64,000 bases of DNA from Ga0074130 sp964499485 (GCA_964499485.1 CAZCLF010000001.1:62001-126000); one strand, 5' to 3'; shown: positions 27,801 through 35,999, numbered from the stretch's first letter. Made by a program: numbers and translations. Notes: generated by a model not told the origin, from the sequence alone.

Positions 27801-27930
27801 CTCGGAAACCCAAAAACCATTAGCTATTGTCGTGATCGGCGGGCTGGTCTCGGCGACGCTACTTACCCTATTTGTTCTACCAACCCTTTATGTCTGGGCA
27901 ATGGAGCGCGCTGCCAAAAAAAGTGCTTAA
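24856..27930 (+). CDS. czcA: Heavy-metal efflux RND pump, CzcA-like
   Basis: A 1024-residue inner-membrane proton/metal antiporter with the 12-helix RND layout and two large periplasmic loops. The proton-relay motif in TM4 is DFGIIVDGAVIVVEN, with Asp393, Asp399 and Glu406 spaced exactly as Asp402, Asp408 and Glu415 of CzcA; this motif fits the divalent cation (Zn/Co/Cd) subfamily better than the Cu/Ag CusA type. Metal identity remains inference. The stop overlaps the convergent EAL gene by four bases. No metal-sensing regulator gene lies nearby. Confidence 0.92.
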   Translation: MLRSIIRFSLIKPLFVVLGTFLLIGGGFLAFKNLPIEAFPDVSDTQVTVITLFPGRAAEEVEKQVTIPIEVALSGVPNAVRVFSHTQFGLSYMVITFNDKANDYFARAQVMERLQTADLPDGVKPELAALTSAISEVYRYRLKGDHLSAIELRTLQNWVMERQLKTVPGVADVVSFGGGIKTFEVQPDLSRLRDARVSINQLAEALGQSNANSGGGYVEYGAQQFLIRGIGLLKGPEDIENVVITARNGSPIKVSDVAHVSVGTVPRQGVAGQNENDDIVYGMVLMRKGENASVVLDAVKAKLEEIRATALPAGVTVEPFYDRSWLIGKTMKTVFSNLIEGAMLVCLVLFIFLGNFRAAAIVAIVIPLSLLGTFIGLTIVGIPANLLSLGAMDFGIIVDGAVIVVENVFHRLSTYEGKLEGRNRIHEIIDAAAEVGRPTLFSMIIIISAHIPIFTLQRHEGRIFAPMAWSVTSALIASLIISLTLVPLLMHWLLKKNLPHGDVKLVEKLKGWYEPALAKALNNSKRVIAAALIALGASFAVLPMLGSEFLPELNEGSIWLNVGLQPSTSIKEAQAMARQVRAAVMTVPEVKSITSKLGRPEDGTDPKIASQVEALVELRPEGEWRKGIHKHEILGQMEKAVEEIPGIDATFSQPIRDNVLESISQIDGQIVIKVTGADLDQLQNIGNSILAEVRPVEGVTRAFIDRNGQLPQYKIEIDRSRAARYGLSVGAIEEVIETAVAGKDATYLWEGERRFSVSLRLAEADRELDRLKRVPVTTPDGAFVPLEDLADFKMSSGAMNIARENGSRVLSIGIFIKDRDMGSVVADMQKRVADKIKPPEGYRISWSGEFENQVRAMQRLSWVVPLSILLIYLLLVNAFSSLRSATLIIINIPFAMIGGIFALFFTDIPLSVSAAIGFIALFGQAVLNGVVMISHFNQLVASGMLPRMAAMQGSINRLRTVLMTALLATLGLLPMALSTAIGSETQKPLAIVVIGGLVSATLLTLFVLPTLYVWAMERAAKKSA

Positions 27931-28703
27931 GCGAAGTGCGTCTCAAGATTCTCGACACTAGGCTTCGCAAATAGATAGCCTTGAATGTAGCGGACGCCCA
28001 TTGCAGCGAGGCAATCACACTCTGCCTGGGTCTCTACACCTTCTGCGACGACGGTGATATTGAGCTTTTCCGCAACCAGCAGTACACCCGACACAATCGC
28101 CTGGCGAACCCGGTTGCTATCAATGCTGCGCGTGAGCTCCATATCAAGCTTAAGAACCTGCGGCTGGAATGTAGCGAGTAAGTTAAGGCCAGAGTAGCCT
28201 GCACCGAAATCGTCAATGGCGGTAACAAAACCTTGCTTGCGATACTCGGTGAAAATGTTGACCAAATGACTTGGGTCCTCGACGCGCTCGCCTTCGGTGA
28301 CTTCAAACATCAACCTGTCCGTCGGGAAATCAAACTGCTTACTGGCCTCGAGCGTGGCGCGGATACAGGTTTCAGGTCGATAAACTGCATTGGGCATAAA
28401 GTTAATGCTCAGCCGGCAATCTGGGAGCTTATGTAAGCCCAACTTACTCGCCAGCTCAATCGCCTTGACGCGACAAGCCTGATCAAAGCGATAACGGTTG
28501 GAATCATTGACCTGCGCGAGAACAGTTCCCGCTCCCTCGCCGTTGGGCCCGCGTACCAATGCCTCAAACGCGAACGGACGGCGTAGCTTGAGATCGACGA
28601 TCGGCTGGAACGCCATGGTGAACTCGAACCCCAATCCATCGAGATTGCGGCACTCGCTACAACCAAGCGCTTGAAAAGGCTGAGCAAAATGTGTCACTTT
28701 CAT
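27927..28703 (-). CDS. EAL-domain cyclic di-GMP phosphodiesterase
   Basis: A 258-residue protein made almost entirely of an EAL domain. The catalytic and metal-binding motifs are intact: FEALVRG (EAL), LSINFMPNA, MFEVTEGE, AIDDFGAGYSGL, VLKLD, and VVAEGVET. Active cleavage of cyclic di-GMP is therefore likely. A CSEC pair in the N-terminal 20 residues is typical of a subgroup that may bind metal or sense redox. The ATG at 28703 follows a GAGGAGG ribosome-binding site; upstream in-frame TTG codons would place that site inside the gene. Confidence 0.87.
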   Translation of the reverse strand: MKVTHFAQPFQALGCSECRNLDGLGFEFTMAFQPIVDLKLRRPFAFEALVRGPNGEGAGTVLAQVNDSNRYRFDQACRVKAIELASKLGLHKLPDCRLSINFMPNAVYRPETCIRATLEASKQFDFPTDRLMFEVTEGERVEDPSHLVNIFTEYRKQGFVTAIDDFGAGYSGLNLLATFQPQVLKLDMELTRSIDSNRVRQAIVSGVLLVAEKLNITVVAEGVETQAECDCLAAMGVRYIQGYLFAKPSVENLETHFA

Positions 28704-28741
28704 GCTGAGCCCCCCTCCTCGCAACAAATCAGTGATGTATG

Positions 28742-28759
28742 AATGACAGCGTTGTCATT
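28742..28759. repeat. Perfect inverted repeat between EAL and recQ genes
   Basis: AATGACA and TGTCATT arms flank a four-base spacer within the divergent promoter region. The symmetry and position suggest a regulator binding site for one or both genes. It does not resemble a betaproteobacterial LexA box (CTGT-N8-ACAG). Confidence 0.4.
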
Positions 28760-28867
28760 TCGATTGATTATGCCCGACTTTGAGTCGTGTCCTTAATGTT
28801 CATCAGCGCTGTGCATTTCTACCGCACGATGGCATCATTGCGCCCCTGTCCCTCCGATGCTGTAACC

Positions 28868-30727
28868 ATGTCTGCCCACGATCCGGCCCTTGCCGTCCTG
28901 AATGAAGTCTTCGGCTATCCCGCCTTCCGCGGGCCGCAGGCAGGCATAGTCGAACATGTGATCCAAGGCAATGATGCGCTCGTGCTGATGCCAACGGGCG
29001 GGGGCAAGAGCCTGTGCTATCAGGTACCGGCCATTGTGCGTCAGCGTGCAGGACACGGCGTGACGATTGTCGTGAGCCCCCTGATTGCGCTCATGCACGA
29101 CCAAGTCGGCGCGCTTGAAGAAGCTGGGGTTGCGGCAACCTTTCTCAATTCAACGCAAAGTTTTGACGAAGCACTCGCAATTGAGCGCGACTTGCGTGAG
29201 GGGCGGATTACCGTCCTCTACGTTGCCCCTGAGCGTCTCACCACTTCACGTTTCATTGGCCTGCTCGACATGCTCTACGAGCACCAGAAGCTCTCGCTGT
29301 TCGCGATTGATGAGGCGCATTGCGTTAGCCAGTGGGGGCATGACTTCCGCGAAAACTATCTGGCACTCAATGTGCTGCATGAGCGCTACCCCCAGGTCCC
29401 TCGTATTGCTCTGACAGCCACGGCAGATGACCTCACGCGTGCGGACATCATCGCGCGACTACAGCTTGAGGACGCACGGGTTTTCATCAGCAGTTTTGAC
29501 CGTCCAAACATCCGCTATCACGTGGTGGAAAAAACCGATGCGCGTAAGCAACTGCTTGCCTTCATCAAAGACGAGCATTCTGGCGATGCCGGTATCGTGT
29601 ATTGCCAGTCACGCAAGAAGGTTGAAGACACTGCGGAATGGCTAGGCACACAAGGCATATCAGCCCTGCCTTATCACGCAGGCCTTGAGGCCAAGTTGCG
29701 GCAGCACACACAGGACCGCTTTCTGCGTGAAGAAGGCATTGTCATGGTCGCAACCATTGCCTTTGGTATGGGCATCGACAAGCCTGATGTGCGCTTTGTT
29801 GCCCACCTCGACTTGCCTAAGAATATCGAGGGCTACTACCAAGAAACCGGACGTGCCGGGCGCGATGGCCTGGCCTCGAATGCATGGATGGCCTACGGCT
29901 TGGCAGATGTCGTCAATCAGCGTCGCATGATTGACGAGAGCCCCGCGCATGAAGACTTCAAACGTAACCAGCGCGCTAAGCTCGATGCGTTGCTCGCCCT
30001 GGCAGAGGCGCATGACTGTCGCCGTGTCCGTTTACTGGACTACTTTGGCGAACCCAGCACCCCTTGTGGCAATTGTGACAACTGCATTAGCCCGCCTGCG
30101 ACATGGGATGCCACCGAGGCCGCACGCAAGGCACTGAGCTGCATCTTCCGCTTTCACCAGCATGGTGGACAACAGTTTGGTGGCGGTCATTTGATCGATG
30201 TATTGCGCGGCAAGACCACCGACAAGGTAACGCAGTATGGGCATACCGCGCTCTCCACTTTTGGGATTGGCACTGACTTGAGCGAGGTGCAATGGCGCGC
30301 TGTGCTACGTCAGTTGATTGCACTCGGCCATTTACAGACTGAAGGCGAATACAACACGCTGGAACTCACCGAGAGTGCGCGTGCTGTACTCAAAGGTGAA
30401 GTGCAATTACTCCTGCGCAAGGCCAGTGAATCGATCGGCAGCCGGGGCAGCAAAACCAACTACGGCAACAAGAGCAAAACCGCGCCAATTGCCTTGGATG
30501 CCGTTTCGACACTACGGTATCAAGCCCTCAAAGCATGGCGTGCTGATGTGGCGAAGGAACATAACGTACCCGCCTACGTGGTATTTCATGATGCCGTGCT
30601 GGCTGAAATGGCGAGGACAGAGCCACAAACACTGGCAGATTTACGCAGTATCAGTGGCGTTGGCGAGAAAAAATTAGCGGCCTACGGTATGCAGATCCTG
30701 CGCGCACTTGATGAAGCGGGCGTCTAA
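28868..30727 (+). CDS. recQ: ATP-dependent DNA helicase RecQ
   Basis: A 619-residue 3'-5' helicase of recombination and fork repair. Superfamily 2 motifs are visible: Walker A LMPTGGGKSLCYQ, DEAH box FAIDEAHCVSQWGHDF, SAT-like ALTATAD, motif V/VI with YYQETGRAGRDG. The RQC zinc site is CRRVRLLDYF with CGNCDNC, and an HRDC domain sits at the C terminus (about 540-615). The ATG at 28868 was chosen by the normal N terminus; earlier in-frame ATGs at 28829 and 28787 are possible. A radical SAM gene follows after nine bases. Confidence 0.95.
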   Translation: MSAHDPALAVLNEVFGYPAFRGPQAGIVEHVIQGNDALVLMPTGGGKSLCYQVPAIVRQRAGHGVTIVVSPLIALMHDQVGALEEAGVAATFLNSTQSFDEALAIERDLREGRITVLYVAPERLTTSRFIGLLDMLYEHQKLSLFAIDEAHCVSQWGHDFRENYLALNVLHERYPQVPRIALTATADDLTRADIIARLQLEDARVFISSFDRPNIRYHVVEKTDARKQLLAFIKDEHSGDAGIVYCQSRKKVEDTAEWLGTQGISALPYHAGLEAKLRQHTQDRFLREEGIVMVATIAFGMGIDKPDVRFVAHLDLPKNIEGYYQETGRAGRDGLASNAWMAYGLADVVNQRRMIDESPAHEDFKRNQRAKLDALLALAEAHDCRRVRLLDYFGEPSTPCGNCDNCISPPATWDATEAARKALSCIFRFHQHGGQQFGGGHLIDVLRGKTTDKVTQYGHTALSTFGIGTDLSEVQWRAVLRQLIALGHLQTEGEYNTLELTESARAVLKGEVQLLLRKASESIGSRGSKTNYGNKSKTAPIALDAVSTLRYQALKAWRADVAKEHNVPAYVVFHDAVLAEMARTEPQTLADLRSISGVGEKKLAAYGMQILRALDEAGV

Positions 30728-30736
30728 AATCAGATT

Positions 30737-31654
30737 ATGTGGTCACCCTATCCAAACTCACCTATCACCTACATCGAACCCCTGTTTCGCCCACCGAGTG
30801 AGGCACGTTCACTGATCTTTCAAGTGACGAATGGCTGCAGCTGGAACAAGTGCACCTACTGCGACATGTACACCCAGCCGCAGAAGAAGTTTTCGCTCAA
30901 ATCAGATGCGGATGTAGAGGCGGAGATCGTCTGGGCAGGCCAGTACCTGCAAGAGGTACGGCGTGTATTTCTGGCGGACGGCGATGCCATGTCTTTGTCG
31001 ACACGTCGGTTGCTGCGCATCCTTGAATTGATCCGTCAGCACCTACCAAATGTTTCTCGCGTCTCGTCTTATTGTTCATCCTTCAATCTGCACAATAAAT
31101 CAGTCGAAGAGTTGAAGACCTTACATGAGGCCGGCCTCAAGCTGATCTACATGGGCGCAGAATCCGGTGACGACTTCGTCCTGAAAAGTATTCAGAAGGG
31201 CGACACGTTCGAAGGCACAGTGGATGCGCTAAACCGCCTACGTGATGCCGGCATTCAGCGTTCGGTCATGATCATTAACGGGGTGGGGGGGAAGCACTAT
31301 AGTGAGCAGCATGCTTTGAACTCAGCGCGGCTTGCGAATGCCACGCAACCAGAGTTTCTCTCCTCACTCGTCATCAACCACCCCCACGGTCAGGATCGAT
31401 TCCGCGCTGGCTATGCTGAGCAAGGTGGTGTCTATGAGCATATGGACCAGCACGCGCGCTTCCAAGAGTTGCGGACGTTTGTGGGTGCGCTCGCGCTCGA
31501 GAAAACCATCTTCCGGAGCGATCACGCCTCAAATCAGCTGGTATTGAAGGGGACGCTAGGCAAGGACAAGGAGTCGCTCCTGGCACAAATCGACACTGCG
31601 ATTGCCGCCCCCCATCAAGCGGGACTACGCCCTGTGTGGATCAGGCCGTTCTAG
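30737..31654 (+). CDS. Radical SAM protein, unknown substrate
   Basis: A 305-residue radical SAM enzyme. The iron-sulfur cluster motif is QVTNGCSWNKCTYCDMYT, a C-x4-C-x2-C spacing rather than the canonical C-x3-C-x2-C, seen in a family of stand-alone proteins with the following QPQKKF segment. Downstream SAM-binding blocks such as IYMGAESGDD are present. The substrate is unknown. It lies nine bases after recQ, suggesting cotranscription, and its 3' end overlaps the convergent VOC gene by 14 bases. Confidence 0.83.
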   Translation: MWSPYPNSPITYIEPLFRPPSEARSLIFQVTNGCSWNKCTYCDMYTQPQKKFSLKSDADVEAEIVWAGQYLQEVRRVFLADGDAMSLSTRRLLRILELIRQHLPNVSRVSSYCSSFNLHNKSVEELKTLHEAGLKLIYMGAESGDDFVLKSIQKGDTFEGTVDALNRLRDAGIQRSVMIINGVGGKHYSEQHALNSARLANATQPEFLSSLVINHPHGQDRFRAGYAEQGGVYEHMDQHARFQELRTFVGALALEKTIFRSDHASNQLVLKGTLGKDKESLLAQIDTAIAAPHQAGLRPVWIRPF

Positions 31655-32129
31655 CAGCTACGGCGATCGTTTGATAGGCCTTCACCACCTCTGGTGGGGC
31701 TTGGACCAACTCAATCATCACCCCTTCACCGCCGATGGGGAAATCCTCACTGGCTTTCGGGTGAATGAACGCCATTTCACGCCCTTCCGCTCCTTTGCGT
31801 ATGCCGCCGGGCGTGAAGCGTACGCCCTGCTCGGTTAACCATGAATACGCACCGGGCAAATCATCAACCCAGAAGGCAATATGGTTCAACGGGGGCAGAT
31901 GGGGTGACGGTTTCTTGTCAGCCTCTTGTGGCTGCAATAGATCCACCTCGACCGTATAAGGTCCCGCCTCAAGGCGCGCTATGCGGCCAATGACATTTTC
32001 TGAAGCTAACGTGAATGGGGCGCTGACAGCTAAACCCAGCAGGTCACTCCATAAGTACTGGAGCTTTTCCAAGTCGGCATGGCCGATCGCAATATGATGA
32101 ACGCCAAGCAGTTTAAAAGGCCGCGACAT
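31641..32129 (-). CDS. VOC-family (glyoxalase-like) protein
   Basis: A 162-residue protein with two beta-alpha-beta-beta-beta modules of the vicinal oxygen chelate fold. Metal-ligand positions are plausible at LLGVHHIAIGHADLE, EVDLLQ, LNHIAFWVDD and IELVQAP (His, Glu, His, Glu). It resembles the lactoylglutathione lyase / methylmalonyl-CoA epimerase branch, but substrate is not identifiable. The ATG at 32129 has a GAGAAG ribosome-binding site; a TTG at 32141 is in frame. Its end overlaps the radical SAM gene. Confidence 0.75.
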   Translation of the reverse strand: MSRPFKLLGVHHIAIGHADLEKLQYLWSDLLGLAVSAPFTLASENVIGRIARLEAGPYTVEVDLLQPQEADKKPSPHLPPLNHIAFWVDDLPGAYSWLTEQGVRFTPGGIRKGAEGREMAFIHPKASEDFPIGGEGVMIELVQAPPEVVKAYQTIAVAARTA

Positions 32130-32348
32130 CGTGCTTCTCAAGTAACGGGTACATGCGAGGGATTATGCCAAGGCGCGCCTAACCACGGGACACATTCTTA
32201 AGTCAGGCTGTAGCAATCGCTTCGGGGCATCTATGGCGTTTTCATGCTGGACTTTCCGCGACTTGTTCGAACAAAAACGCTTTAAAAGGTGGGTGTTACG
32301 CATTCGGGCACATGACTTTAGGTATACTTGCCACAACAACAATAAACG

Positions 32349-32371
32349 GTTGAATTCATTATAAATTCAAC
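32349..32371. promoter_or_regulatory. Perfect inverted repeat upstream of the nucleotide cyclase gene
   Basis: GTTGAATT and AATTCAAC arms flank a seven-base spacer that contains the start of a TATAAAT sequence. It lies 38 bases upstream of the cyclase ATG in an AT-rich patch (about 32320-32372), while the rest of the 32130-32409 gap shows no gene. A regulator operator overlapping the promoter is the most natural reading. A TATACT -10-like hexamer lies at 32322. Confidence 0.5.
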
Positions 32372-32409
32372 CTCCTGCCTGCTTGTTTCACCTATTCACC
32401 CTAAAGCGC

Positions 32410-33477
32410 ATGGACTCATCGAACCGCACCTTCGTCAGTAGCGTTCTTTTCCTCGATATTGTCGAATACTCGAAGTGCTCGGTCACGGAGCAGATGAAGC
32501 TAAAGCAGCGCTTCAATGTCTTGCTGGTGCGGGCATTGCAACATGTGGCGGTCAGCGAGCGTATTGTCCTCGACACAGGCGATGGCGCCGCCATCAGCTT
32601 CTTGGGCAATCCTGAAGACGCACTGTTTGCGGCCTTGGGGCTGCGTGATGGCGTGGCAGAAGAAAGCGTCAAAGAGTCCCCTCGCCTATCGGTCCGCCTT
32701 GGTATCAACCTTGGCCCCATCCGCTTAATCAAGGATATCAACGGTCAGCTCAACATCATCGGCGATGGGATCAATGTCGCTCAGCGCATTATGAGCTTTG
32801 CCGAGCCTGGCATCGTGCTGGTTTCTCGTTCTTACTACGAAGTAGTTTCTCGTTTGTCTGACGACTATGCACAGATCTTTCGTGATGCCGGCATTCGCAC
32901 CGACAAACATGTGCGTGAGCACACGGTGTATTCCATCGGCGACACCAGCAGCACAATCCCTCCCCTGCGGGCGCGCGCAGCGAATGACAAACTCGACCAG
33001 CTTTTTCTAAATCGGCCAGAGCGGCGTGATGCAAAATCTTCTGAGACCGAGGCGGCTAAAGGCACGCTAAGGAAGCGTATTCTAATTGGCGTCTGTACAG
33101 TCGCTGCGCTTTTGGTTGTGTCCGCCAGTGCGTGGCGCCTCACTCGCCCCACCTCCACCGAATCCAGTGCGCTGCCCCAAACGCAACCCGTTACCAAAAA
33201 TTCTTCGGCGAAAGATCGGCAAGAGAGCGCCAAGCCGGTAGCACAAAGTAAACCAGCGCCCACACCTCCGGCCAAGGCCGAATTGAACTTGGTGATCCTG
33301 CCTTGGGGCGAGGTTTATGTGGATGGCAAGAAAAAAGGGGTGAGTCCGCCGCTGAAAACCGTTACGTTAGCGCCGGGCAAGCACACCATCGAAATCAGAA
33401 ACAGCGCCTTCCCCGCTCACATCGAAACTATCGATGTAAAGGCAGGGGTGAGCACTACCGTCCGTCATAAGTTCTGA
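32410..33477 (+). CDS. Class III nucleotide cyclase with membrane helix and PEGA domain
   Basis: A 355-residue protein. The N-terminal cyclase domain (about 10-180) has both metal-binding aspartates, Asp16 in FLDIVEYSK and Asp58 in DTGDGAAISF, and the transition-state Asn122/Arg126 pair in GDGINVAQRIM, so it is probably active; adenylate versus guanylate preference is not clear. One membrane helix (about 224-242) and a Pro/Ser/Lys linker lead to a C-terminal PEGA domain (VYVDGKKKGVSPPLKTVTLAPG), probably periplasmic. The ATG at 32410 was chosen; a TTG at 32383 is in frame. It heads a three-gene cluster. Confidence 0.85.
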   Translation: MDSSNRTFVSSVLFLDIVEYSKCSVTEQMKLKQRFNVLLVRALQHVAVSERIVLDTGDGAAISFLGNPEDALFAALGLRDGVAEESVKESPRLSVRLGINLGPIRLIKDINGQLNIIGDGINVAQRIMSFAEPGIVLVSRSYYEVVSRLSDDYAQIFRDAGIRTDKHVREHTVYSIGDTSSTIPPLRARAANDKLDQLFLNRPERRDAKSSETEAAKGTLRKRILIGVCTVAALLVVSASAWRLTRPTSTESSALPQTQPVTKNSSAKDRQESAKPVAQSKPAPTPPAKAELNLVILPWGEVYVDGKKKGVSPPLKTVTLAPGKHTIEIRNSAFPAHIETIDVKAGVSTTVRHKF

Positions 33478-33498
33478 GCGAAGAATAAGGAATCATCC

Positions 33499-33876
33499 AT
33501 GTCGAAAGTGTTACTAACGCTCGCCGCACTCGCACTCACTGCCTGCGCATCAAAACCAGCTTTCTTGGAAAGCAAGGCTGAACAAGCATTATCACAAGGG
33601 ATCAGCGCCTATGAAGTCGGCAGCTACACTGAGGCCACAAAGAGTCTGCAAAGCGCCCTTGCTCAAGGCCTGAACAGTAAAGATCAGGTACGCGCCTACA
33701 AGTACCTTGCCTTTACCGACTGCGTTACCGGGAAGGAACGCGCCTGTCGCGAAAACTTTAAGAAAGCCCTCGACATCAATCCTGCGATGGAACTGACTCC
33801 GGCAGAGGTTGGCCACCCGATCTGGGGTCCTGTCTTCCAAAGCGCTAAGGGCAAAAAATCTGACGCCAAGAAGTAA
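33499..33876 (+). CDS. TssQ-like lipoprotein with TPR-type repeat
   Basis: A 125-residue lipoprotein: the signal ALALTACASKP gives Cys16 as the lipidation site. The body holds a TPR-like pair of helices with AYEVGSYTEATKSLQSAL, a CVTGKERAC pair that may form a disulfide, and a conserved tail LTPAEVGHPIWGPVF. This pattern resembles proteins named TssQ family T6SS-associated lipoproteins; no type VI secretion genes occur in the window. It lies between the cyclase and kinase genes with 21- and 15-base gaps. Confidence 0.75.
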   Translation: MSKVLLTLAALALTACASKPAFLESKAEQALSQGISAYEVGSYTEATKSLQSALAQGLNSKDQVRAYKYLAFTDCVTGKERACRENFKKALDINPAMELTPAEVGHPIWGPVFQSAKGKKSDAKK

Positions 33877-33891
33877 TCGGGACGTACACAC

Positions 33892-35133
33892 ATGCCGTTG
33901 GACAAACTTGGGCGTTATCAAATCCTTGCCGAGATAGGCAGGGGCGCTATGGGTGTGGTCTACAAAGCCGCGGACCCTGTGCTTGATCGAATTGTCGCCA
34001 TCAAGACCATCAATTTGTCTTTTGACTTGGAGGAACGGCAAGAATACGAAGCCCGCTTCTATCAAGAGGCCAAGGCAGTAGGTTCACTGAGCCATCCCGT
34101 CATTGTCACAATTTACGATCTTGGCAATACCGGCGAACTTGCCTATATGGCAATGGAGTTCCTGGATGGCAAAGAGTTACGAAACCTCATCGACAGCAAG
34201 CAGGGCTTGCCAGTTCGGCAAGCCCTATCCATTGCAGCACAAGTGGCTGATGGTCTGAGTTACGCACATCAACGCAACATCGTGCATCGGGATATCAAGC
34301 CAGCGAACATCATGATTCTGCGTGATGGTAGTGCCAAGATCACGGATTTCGGAATCGCCCGCATGCGTGTCTCAGATGTCAAAACGCAAACAGGCATCCG
34401 CCTCGGCTCGCCCAAATACATGTCGCCAGAACAGGTGTTGGGTAATGCCCTCGACCATCGCTCAGATATTTTCTCGCTGGGGATTGTGCTGTATGAAATG
34501 CTGACCGGGCAAACGCCTTTCATGGCCAGTAATCTTGAAGCACTGATGTATCAGACAGTAAATAATGCGCCCCTGCCTGCGAGCCGCATCAATCCAAATG
34601 TGCCACAGATGCTGGACCTGATCTTAGCGCGCATGTTGGAAAAGAATCCTGACAACCGCTACCAGCATGCACGCGATGTCTTCGCCGATCTAAACGAGTG
34701 TGGTCGTTATTATGGCGATGGGGAGGCGGCAAAAACGCCAGATCAAAGCTTGTATGCGCAGCCTCTGGATCTGGTTGTTGCGGCTGAGCCATCTGCACCG
34801 GCAAGTAGTGGGGCCAGCTCCATCAGCACCACGGAAGCAGCAGATAGCCGCGGCATTTCTCAGCTCTTTGACTCATTCGAGGCAACGCAGCGTTTAGCAA
34901 AAGAAGTCGGAATGACCCAGGAGTTCGAGTCGTTGGCGGCGACCTTAAAGCTGGCGCCGGCCAATCAGGAGCCACCCCGATCGCCCTCTCAACCGCCGCA
35001 GGAAACTGAACCCGCTTGGCGAGTAGCAGAGGCACCGTCAGGCGCCATCGGCTGGAGTCGCAAAGAGAAATACTTTGCGGCGATCGTCTTGGTTGTAGCC
35101 ATCATCAGCAGCGCTGTGATTACCGTTTACTGA
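33892..35133 (+). CDS. Serine/threonine protein kinase with C-terminal membrane anchor
   Basis: A 413-residue Hanks-type kinase. The glycine loop IGRGAMGVVY, Lys38 in VAIK, Glu59, the catalytic HRDIKPAN (Asp134), DFG (Asp152) and the activation-segment GSPKYMSPEQ are all intact, so it should be active. A Ser/Pro/Glu-rich linker (about 270-390) ends in one hydrophobic helix (about 393-412) with almost nothing beyond it, so it is tail-anchored without a periplasmic sensor. This differs from typical PASTA kinases. Its last seven bases overlap the convergent lgt gene. Confidence 0.9.
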   Translation: MPLDKLGRYQILAEIGRGAMGVVYKAADPVLDRIVAIKTINLSFDLEERQEYEARFYQEAKAVGSLSHPVIVTIYDLGNTGELAYMAMEFLDGKELRNLIDSKQGLPVRQALSIAAQVADGLSYAHQRNIVHRDIKPANIMILRDGSAKITDFGIARMRVSDVKTQTGIRLGSPKYMSPEQVLGNALDHRSDIFSLGIVLYEMLTGQTPFMASNLEALMYQTVNNAPLPASRINPNVPQMLDLILARMLEKNPDNRYQHARDVFADLNECGRYYGDGEAAKTPDQSLYAQPLDLVVAAEPSAPASSGASSISTTEAADSRGISQLFDSFEATQRLAKEVGMTQEFESLAATLKLAPANQEPPRSPSQPPQETEPAWRVAEAPSGAIGWSRKEKYFAAIVLVVAIISSAVITVY

Positions 35134-35918
35134 GCCGGACGACGGGCGGCGTGAATGAAGATAACGATACCGATGAGAATCATCGGCAAGCTTAGCCATT
35201 GCCCCATGCTGATGCTGTAGGAAAGGCCAAAGATGCCAGGGTCTGGCTCTCGGAAGAATTCAGCGACAAAACGAAATGCGCCATAGCCGATGAGGAATAG
35301 GCTCGAGACCACACCCGTCGGGCGATGCTTGGCCGAGTAAAACCATAGCAATAGGAACAGGCAGAAGCCTTCCAGGCCAGCTTGATACAGCTGCGAGGGG
35401 TGGCGTGGCTGGGCATCCACGTAAGGAAAAACCATCGCCCACGGCAAGCTGGCATCGGCGACTCGGCCCCAGAGCTCTCCATTGATAAAGTTGCCGATAC
35501 GCCCAGCCATCAAACCGAGCGGTACCAAGGGCGCAATAAAATCGGTCACCTGAAAGAAGCTCAGACCGCGGCGCTTGCCAAAAATCGCCATTGCGACGAG
35601 CACACCAAGGAAGCCGCCATGAAAACTCATCCCGCCTTTCCAGATGGCGAAGATTTCGAGCGGATGGCTAAAGTAATAGCCGGGCTGATAAAAGAGTACT
35701 TCACCCAGTCGCCCGCCCAAAATGACGCCCAGCACGCCATAGGTCAGTAGATCATCGAGCGCATCCGTTGTGAAGCCGCGCTCAGGAAAGCGCTTAGCGC
35801 GGAGCTTGCCTAGTCCAAGAAAAGCGAGAAAGCCTGCGAGGTACATGAGGCCGTACCAATGGATACCGAGCGGGCCGAGCTTGATGGCGATAGGATCGAA
35901 CTGAGGATGAACCAGCAT
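35127..35918 (-). CDS. lgt: Prolipoprotein diacylglyceryl transferase
   Basis: A 263-residue inner-membrane enzyme with seven hydrophobic helices that transfers diacylglycerol to the lipobox cysteine of prolipoproteins. Hallmark segments are IHWYGLMYLAGF, GGRLGEVLFYQ, WKGGMSFHGGFLG and the signature GRIGNFINGELWGR with its catalytic arginine and asparagine. It starts with ATG at 35918, divergent from ilvD. It would process the several lipoproteins in this window, including the TssQ-like and CzcB proteins. Confidence 0.95.
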   Translation of the reverse strand: MLVHPQFDPIAIKLGPLGIHWYGLMYLAGFLAFLGLGKLRAKRFPERGFTTDALDDLLTYGVLGVILGGRLGEVLFYQPGYYFSHPLEIFAIWKGGMSFHGGFLGVLVAMAIFGKRRGLSFFQVTDFIAPLVPLGLMAGRIGNFINGELWGRVADASLPWAMVFPYVDAQPRHPSQLYQAGLEGFCLFLLLWFYSAKHRPTGVVSSLFLIGYGAFRFVAEFFREPDPGIFGLSYSISMGQWLSLPMILIGIVIFIHAARRPAQ

Positions 35919-35999
35919 GGGCGGTCTCGGCAGGGGCAGAGTGCTAAAATTGCATTCTAACTGAGCCTAATCACCGCCCTGCGGTACCCGGAGAAGCAA

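Noticed and set aside
33499..33876. A type VI secretion locus implied by the TssQ-like lipoprotein
   Set aside because: No Tss sheath, VgrG, Hcp or ClpV genes are in the window; the name reflects similarity only.
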